Of a stretch of 64,000 nucleotides of DNA, positions 59,613-64,000 are shown one piece after another; positions within the stretch are counted from its first letter, which is position 1, and each line of letters begins with the position of its first letter. Both the position numbers and the translations under genes were made by a program. Source of the DNA: Actinoplanes sp. L3-i22 (GTDB lineage: Bacteria > Actinomycetota > Actinomycetes > Mycobacteriales > Micromonosporaceae); assembly GCF_019704555.1 (NCBI RefSeq), contig NZ_AP024745.1:8626501-8690500 (forward strand). Reading direction: 5' to 3'. The notes beneath the pieces were generated by a model, which did not search any database, had not been told where the DNA came from, and worked only from the letters and a program-made list of their open reading frames with translations.

Positions 59613-60484
59613 TTCGTGTCCTCTCCAAAAAACAGACGGGCGGCATTCAACTTCAAGATCTTTTCCCGTACGGCGTCCTTCAGCTCCAGCTTCGCGAAGT
59701 CCGCCAGCCAGCGATCCGGGGTGATCACCGGATAGTCCGAGCCGAACAGCACCTTGTCCTGCAGCAGACTGTTCGCGTACCGGACGAGCTGCGGCGGGAA
59801 GTACTTCGGCGACCAGCCGGACAGGTCGATGTACACGTGCTCCTTGTGCGTGGCGACGGCCAGCGCCTCGTCCTGCCACGGGAACGACGGGTGGGCCAGG
59901 ATGACCCGCAGGTCGGGGAAGTCCACGGCCACGTCGTCGACCAGCATCGGGTTCGAGTACTTCAGCCGGATCCCGCCGCCGCCGCGCACGTTCGCGCCGA
60001 TCCCGGTCTGCCCGGTGTGGAACAGCGCGACCGCGCCCAGCTCCTGGATCGCCTCGTAGAGCGGGTAGGCCAGCCGGTCGTCCGGCGCGAAGCCCTGGAT
60101 GCTGGGGTGGAACTTGAAGCCGCGGACGCCGTACCCGGTGACCAGGCGGTGCGCCTCGCGGACGCCGGCCCGGCCCTTGTGCGGGTCGATGCTGGCGAAC
60201 GGGATCAGCGTGTCCGGATGCGCCGCGCAGCTCTCCGCGATCTCCTCGTTGGCGATCCGCGGGTGGCCGGTGGCGTGCTCGGCGTCGACGGTGAAGACGA
60301 CGGCGGCCATCTTGCGCTCGCGGTAGTAGTCGGCCATCTCGTCGATGGTCGGCTGCCGATGGCCGTGCGCCTTGAAGTAGTCCGCTGACGCTCCGAGCAG
60401 CTCCGGGCTCAGCGAGCTGTGCCCGTCCTTGCTCACCTCGGCGTGCGTGTGCACGTCGATCGCGGTCAGTTGCGAGGTGTCCAT
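59609..60484 (-). CDS. Amidohydrolase-family metal enzyme (ACMSD-like)
   Basis: A 291-residue TIM-barrel metal hydrolase of the amidohydrolase_2 group. Metal-binding HxH is in AIDVHTHAEV (about 9-18). Further likely ligands are His in GFKFHPSIQG, His in ALFHTGQTG, His in VILAHPSFPW and Asp in FGSDYPVITP. Relatives include ACMS decarboxylase and several C-C bond hydrolases, so decarboxylation or hydrolytic ring or chain cleavage of a CoA-derived or free intermediate is plausible. It lies between SDR (2 bp gap) and MaoC (4 bp overlap). Confidence 0.9.
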   Translation of the reverse strand: MDTSQLTAIDVHTHAEVSKDGHSSLSPELLGASADYFKAHGHRQPTIDEMADYYRERKMAAVVFTVDAEHATGHPRIANEEIAESCAAHPDTLIPFASIDPHKGRAGVREAHRLVTGYGVRGFKFHPSIQGFAPDDRLAYPLYEAIQELGAVALFHTGQTGIGANVRGGGGIRLKYSNPMLVDDVAVDFPDLRVILAHPSFPWQDEALAVATHKEHVYIDLSGWSPKYFPPQLVRYANSLLQDKVLFGSDYPVITPDRWLADFAKLELKDAVREKILKLNAARLFFGEDTK

Positions 60485-60486
60485 GA

Positions 60487-61374
60487 TCAGTTGCCCGGGG
60501 CCGCGGGGGCCGGGATGCCGTAGGTCTCCGCTCGGAAATTCCAGGACCCGGCGATGTCATCGGCCGGCCATCCACCCTCCCGGTAGGCGATCTCCTTCTC
60601 GGCCGGGTGCGACCAGAGCGCCAGCTTGTCGCCGCCGATCCCGATCGCCTGCCCGGTGATGGCCTTCGAGGCGTCCGAGGCCAGGAACGTGATCAGCCCG
60701 GTGACGTCGTCCACGGTCCCGAGGCCCTCGTCATGGCGCAGCCAGGCCGGATAGGGCTGCCCGGTGCGCTCGGCCTCCTCGATCACCGGCGCGAAGGCCG
60801 GGATCGTCTTGGTCATCTCGGTCGCCGCGATCGGCACCACGGCGTTCACCGTGATCTCGCTGCGGGCCAGCTCGAGCGCCCAGGTGCGGGCCATCGCCGC
60901 GATCCCGGCCTTGGCCGCCGCGTAGTTCGTCTGCCCGAAGTTCCCACGCTGGCCGGCCGGGGAAGCGATCAGGATGATCCGCCCGCCGCCGCCCTGCTCC
61001 CGCATCCGGATCGCGGCGGCCCGGGCACACGTGAACGTGCCCCGCAGGTGCGTCCGGATCACCGCGTCGAAGTCGTCGTCGGTCATCTTCCACAGCACCC
61101 GGTCGCGCAGAATGCCGGCGTTGGTGATCAGCACGTCGAGCCGGCCGAACGCCTCGACCGCGGCCGCGACCAGCTGCTCCGCGCTCGCGGTGTCACCCAC
61201 CGCCGCCGCGACCCCGACGGATCCGGGGACCTGCGCCACCGCCGCGTCGACCGCGGCCCGGTCCACGTCGTTGACCACGACCGACGCGCCGGCCGCGGCG
61301 AGCGCCCTGGCATATGCGAGGCCGAGTCCCCGGCCGCTGCCGGTGACGACGGCGACCTTGCCGCTCAGATCCAT
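60487..61374 (-). CDS. Short-chain dehydrogenase, (R)-3-hydroxyacyl-CoA dehydrogenase type
   Basis: A 295-residue SDR. NAD motif VTGSGRGLGLAYARAL (about 10-25), NDVD, NAG, catalytic Ser in LIASPAGQRG and YAAAK (Tyr and Lys). The long C-terminus (WSHPAEKEIAYREGGWPADDIAG) and the overall form resemble the dehydrogenase unit of peroxisomal multifunctional enzyme 2, which is R-specific. This fits the R-specific MaoC hydratase in the same operon. It is the first gene, divergent from the MarR gene, with GAGAGG before ATG 61374. Confidence 0.92.
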   Translation of the reverse strand: MDLSGKVAVVTGSGRGLGLAYARALAAAGASVVVNDVDRAAVDAAVAQVPGSVGVAAAVGDTASAEQLVAAAVEAFGRLDVLITNAGILRDRVLWKMTDDDFDAVIRTHLRGTFTCARAAAIRMREQGGGGRIILIASPAGQRGNFGQTNYAAAKAGIAAMARTWALELARSEITVNAVVPIAATEMTKTIPAFAPVIEEAERTGQPYPAWLRHDEGLGTVDDVTGLITFLASDASKAITGQAIGIGGDKLALWSHPAEKEIAYREGGWPADDIAGSWNFRAETYGIPAPAAPGN

Positions 61375-61459
61375 GTGTTTCAACCTCTCACGAGAACGGT
61401 GGGTGGCGCGACGGGTTCGGGCCCCGCAGCCCGTCGAACCCGGCGCGCCACCCCCGATT

Positions 61460-61474
61460 AACAGGATTCCTGTT
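61460..61474. promoter_or_regulatory. Perfect palindrome AACAGGATTCCTGTT, likely MarR operator
   Basis: Seven-bp arms around a central T, located between the divergent SDR operon and MarR gene. A second, imperfect copy with CAGGTTTCCTG at its core lies at 61495-61509, 35 bp centre to centre. Typical size and position for MarR-family sites. Confidence 0.8.
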
Positions 61475-61494
61475 GATCCCGAGTCTTGAGGATG

Positions 61495-61509
61495 ATCAGG
61501 TTTCCTGTC
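61495..61509. promoter_or_regulatory. Second copy of the MarR-type palindrome (imperfect)
   Basis: ATCAGGTTTCCTGTC matches the perfect site at 61460 in 12 of 15 positions, including the full CAGG and CCTGT half-site cores. A -10-like TAATGT (61517-61522) for the MarR gene follows, so binding here would repress the regulator itself. Confidence 0.65.
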
Positions 61510-61554
61510 AATGGGGTAATGTCGCAGCATCTTCACGACCGTTCGGAGGACCCC

Positions 61555-61965
61555 ATGCCGTCGCTGCTCTACCTGGTCAAACAGCTCGAGCTGGCAGTCC
61601 GCGCCCGCCTGGACGAGGTGGTCCGCGGGCACGGGATCACGGCGCTGCAGTACACGGCACTGACCGTCCTGGAACGGCACGACGGCCTGTCCGCGGCCCA
61701 GTTGGCCCGCGACTCGTTCGTGACGGCCCAGTCCATCGCGGACATGGTCCGCGCCCTGGAGAGCCGCGGGCTGATCCGCCGCGAACGCAACACCGGCAAC
61801 CGGCGCGAGCTGCTGATCCACCTGACCCCGGAGGGGCGCGGACTGCTGGCGACGGTGGCCGGGCCGGTCCAGGAGCTGGAGGCCCGGATGACGGCCAAGT
61901 TGACCGGCGCCCAGGCCGACGAGCTCCGGCAGAGCCTGGTCACCGCCTGGCAGTCCCTCTCCTGA
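61555..61965 (+). CDS. MarR-family transcriptional regulator
   Basis: A 136-residue regulator of normal MarR length. The winged helix covers about 25-95: GITALQYTALTVLERHDGLSAAQLARDSFVTAQSIADMVRALESRGLIRRERNTGNRRELLIHLTPEG, with the wing Asp/Arg region NRRE. Many MarR repressors next to CoA-ligase operons respond to the CoA-thioester product. It is divergent from the SDR-amidohydrolase-MaoC-FadD operon with the two palindromes between. GGAGGA lies 5 nt before ATG 61555. Confidence 0.93.
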   Translation: MPSLLYLVKQLELAVRARLDEVVRGHGITALQYTALTVLERHDGLSAAQLARDSFVTAQSIADMVRALESRGLIRRERNTGNRRELLIHLTPEGRGLLATVAGPVQELEARMTAKLTGAQADELRQSLVTAWQSLS

Positions 61966-62822
61966 GAAGACCCCGCCCGGCCCCGCCGCCCGGCCCCGCC
62001 GCCCGGCCCCGCCGCCCCGCCCGGCCCCGCCGCCCCGCCCGGCCCCGCCGCCCGGCCCCGCCGCCCCGCCCGGCCCCGCCGCCCCGCCCGGCCCCGCCGC
62101 CCCAAGCGCGGCACGAGGCAGCCCCGGCCCAACGCGGCCCGGCGCAGCGCGACATGGCCCGGCGCGGACCCGGCCCAGCCCGGGCCGAAGCAGCGCGGCA
62201 TGGCCCGGCCCGGCACAGCCTGGCCCAGCGCGGCCAGCCCGACCCGACCCCACCCGGCCCGACCCGGCCCGGCATGGCCCGGCATGGCCCGGCATGGCCC
62301 GGCATGGCCCGGCATGGCCCGGCATGGCGCAGCGCGGCCAGCCCGACCCCACCCGGCCCGACCCGGCCCGGCCCGGCATGGCCCGGCCCGGCCCGGCATG
62401 GCCCGGCATGGCCCGGCATGGCCCGGCATGGCGCAGCGCGGCCAGCCCAGCGCGGCCCAGCGCGGCCCAGCGCGGCCCAGCCCCACCCGGCCCGGCATGG
62501 CCCGGCATGGCCCGGCGCGGGGCGGCCCGGCGCGGGGCGGCGCGGGGCGGGGCGGCGCGGGGCGGCGCGGGGCGGGGCGGCGCGGGGCGGGGCGGCGCGG
62601 GGCGGGGCGGCGCGGGGCGGGGCGGCGCGGGGCGGGGCGGCGCGGGGCGGGGCGGCGCGGGGCGGGGCGGCGCGGGGCGGGGCGGACCCCGCCCACCCAG
62701 GGGGCTGACCGCCTCCGGGATCGCTGGGGGCGCGATCGCCACCCCCGATCCTGCCGCAAATCCGCAAGATCACGCCGGCCCCCTGTGGATAACCGCCCAG
62801 TGTGGATAACCCCGGCGGCCCC
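61966..62822. repeat. GC-only minisatellite block between MarR and amidase genes
   Basis: About 700 bp of this 857-bp gap are tandem repeats with almost no A or T. Block A (61972-62105) has C-rich units such as CGCCCGGCCCCGC. Block B (62120-62520) has GGCATGGCCC decamers, six in a row at 62271-62330, in longer repeats of about 100 bp that begin AGCGCGGCCAGCCC (62227 and 62331). Block C (62541-62685) has nine full 15-bp units CGCGGGGCGGGGCGG and one 10-bp variant. The long open frames through it on both strands reflect absence of stop codons and are not genes. Confidence 0.9.
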
Positions 62823-64000
62823 TCAGCCTCGTGGCAGGATCGGAGCAACCGGCGGGAACGCACTCTCGATGTCACGGGCGGCGGCGAGAGCGATGTGCTC
62901 CCCCTGCTGGCGGGCGATGACCTGCACGCCCAGCGGCCGGTTCCCGGCTACCCCGGTGGGCACGGCCACCGCGGGCAGTCCGAGGAAGTTCGCCGTGACC
63001 AGCAGGCGGTGGGCTTTCCAGAGCTCGGTGGTGGCGGCCGGGCCGGACAGATCGAAGCCGATCAGGGGCATCGGCTGCGTGGTGACCGGTCCGAGCACGA
63101 CCGGGTAGCGAGCGTGGAAGGCGCGCCACGCCGCGGCATGGACGAACCGTTCCGCCCAGGCGCCCTGATAGGCCGAGGAGGTGTCGAGAAGTTGCACGTC
63201 GACGATGTTGTCCTTGAAGTACTGCACTGTCCCCGCCGACAGCGGTCCGGGGAACACCCCGGGGGTGAGCAGCATCGGCGCGTTCTCCGTGGAGGAGAGC
63301 TGCCGCCAGATCGTGGCGCACCGGTCGACGGCCGGCGGCGCGGCCTCCTCGACCTCCCAGCCGGCCGCGGCCAGGGCGGTGGCGGCGGACCGGACCGCGG
63401 CGGCCACGACCGGGTCGACACCCCAACCGCAGGGGTCGACGGTGACGGCGACCCGGCGCGGGCCGTCGTAGCCGGACGGGTGTTCCACCGTGACGCTGAG
63501 CGGATCGAAGTCGTCGGCGCCGTGCATCACGCCGAAGAGCAGGTCGAGGTCGGCCACCGATCGGGCGAGCGGCCCGTTCACCGCCATGTGCTGGATCGAC
63601 AACGGCAGTGGCTCGACCGCGCGGCTCGGCGCCGCCACCCGGCCGGCCGACGTCCGCAGCGCGGCGATCCCGGCGGCGTGCCCGGGCAGCCGCAGCGACC
63701 CGCCGTAGTCGTTGCCGAGCCCGGCGGCGACCATGCCGGTGGCCACCGCGACCGCGTCGCCGCCGCTGGAGCCGCCCGGTACCCGCGCCGGGTCCCACGG
63801 GTTCAGCGTCCGGCCGAACAGGTCGTTGTCGGTGTCCCAGCGCAGCCCGATGTCCGGCATGTTCCCGCGGGCGACCGGGATCGCGCCGGCGGCCAGGAGC
63901 TTGTCGACGAAGGTCGCGTTGGCCGGCGGAATGTGATCAGCCGCGAACGGCAGGCCGGAGGTGGTCGCCGACCAGGTCAGGTCGATGTTCTCCTTGACCG
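62823..64000 (-). CDS. Amidase signature family protein, N-terminus missing
   Basis: The last 392 residues of an amidase; the start lies beyond the right edge. The Ser-Ser-Lys triad is visible: Lys in VKENIDLTW at the edge, cis-Ser in PGGSSGGDAVA and nucleophile Ser in DYGGSLRLPG. The C-terminal region has LPAVAVPTG as in the family. It hydrolyses amide bonds of an unknown substrate. The frame continues upstream of ATG 63860, which is therefore internal. It converges on the minisatellite block. Confidence 0.92.
   Translation of the reverse strand, partial: VKENIDLTWSATTSGLPFAADHIPPANATFVDKLLAAGAIPVARGNMPDIGLRWDTDNDLFGRTLNPWDPARVPGGSSGGDAVAVATGMVAAGLGNDYGGSLRLPGHAAGIAALRTSAGRVAAPSRAVEPLPLSIQHMAVNGPLARSVADLDLLFGVMHGADDFDPLSVTVEHPSGYDGPRRVAVTVDPCGWGVDPVVAAAVRSAATALAAAGWEVEEAAPPAVDRCATIWRQLSSTENAPMLLTPGVFPGPLSAGTVQYFKDNIVDVQLLDTSSAYQGAWAERFVHAAAWRAFHARYPVVLGPVTTQPMPLIGFDLSGPAATTELWKAHRLLVTANFLGLPAVAVPTGVAGNRPLGVQVIARQQGEHIALAAARDIESAFPPVAPILPRG

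Noticed and set aside
60487..62742. Minus-strand SDR frame extended upstream through the GC repeats to about 751 codons
   Set aside because: The N-terminal extension is translated minisatellite (Pro/Ala/Arg repeats) and antisense to the MarR gene. ATG 61374 has a good ribosome binding site and starts the SDR fold.
62200..63108. Long plus-strand frames across the minisatellite
   Set aside because: No stop codons can occur in sequence nearly free of A and T. Frames are open on both strands, and they run antisense into the amidase.

Overview
The window is about 72% GC and shows Actinobacterial features throughout: GTG and TTG starts, leaderless promoters, SARP/AfsR regulators, DhaK/DhaL with a one-domain DhaM, and mycobacterial-type lipid enzymes. 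Secreted polysaccharide hydrolases, a methyl-accepting chemotaxis protein and several SARPs together suggest Micromonosporaceae, most likely Actinoplanes or a relative. This assignment is inferred from gene content only. No rRNA, tRNA, CRISPR array, transposase or phage gene was seen. The sequence looks chromosomal.

Region by region. 1-5 kb: secreted DUF4360 protein, YibE/F membrane protein, acetoacetate-decarboxylase-like protein, chemotaxis receptor. 5-7.2 kb: PTS-dependent dihydroxyacetone kinase, dhaKL divergent from dhaM plus an HPr. 7.3-9.8 kb: DUF1996 secreted protein and a Bcr/CflA drug exporter. 9.9-13.4 kb: htdX-fabG4 divergent from a thiolase, the same order as M. tuberculosis Rv0241c-Rv0243. 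13.5-18.9 kb: AfsR-type regulator, I36 inhibitor, lipoprotein and a GH10-CBM2 xylanase. 19-23.6 kb: acyl-CoA dehydrogenase, acyl-CoA synthetase, TetR regulator and zinc alcohol dehydrogenase. 23.7-29 kb: a 1750-residue DUF4011 helicase-nuclease resembling Hhe-type defence proteins. 29-35.9 kb: a thioredoxin-reductase-like/methyltransferase fusion with its XRE-cupin regulator, a crotonase, an orphan histidine kinase, a D-2-hydroxyacid dehydrogenase, and a hemerythrin-SARP operon.

36-38 kb: a DMT transporter gene split by three kinds of tandem repeat. 38-45 kb: a large SARP with a possible 45-codon leader ORF, then a secreted GH51/GH43 arabinofuranosidase pair. 45-48 kb: a PAS protein overlapping a GGDEF-EAL protein. 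48-53.9 kb: Baeyer-Villiger monooxygenase, GMC oxidase, alpha/beta hydrolase, and two cell-envelope proteins. 54-57.6 kb: sirtuin, a DUF234-type ATPase preceded by three tandem palindromes, and a DUF4832 protein. 57.7-62 kb: a four-gene SDR-amidohydrolase-MaoC-FadD operon divergent from MarR across a perfect palindrome. 62-62.8 kb: a GC-only minisatellite block. 62.8-64 kb: a partial amidase.

Two functional themes stand out. One is CoA-dependent acyl metabolism, with three separate clusters, each next to a regulator or operator. The other is extracellular (arabino)xylan breakdown, with its own operator-like palindromes. The strongest leads for undescribed biology are the MarR-controlled acyl-CoA operon, the iterated palindromes before the DUF234 ATPase, the helicase-nuclease, and the repeat-expanded transporter.
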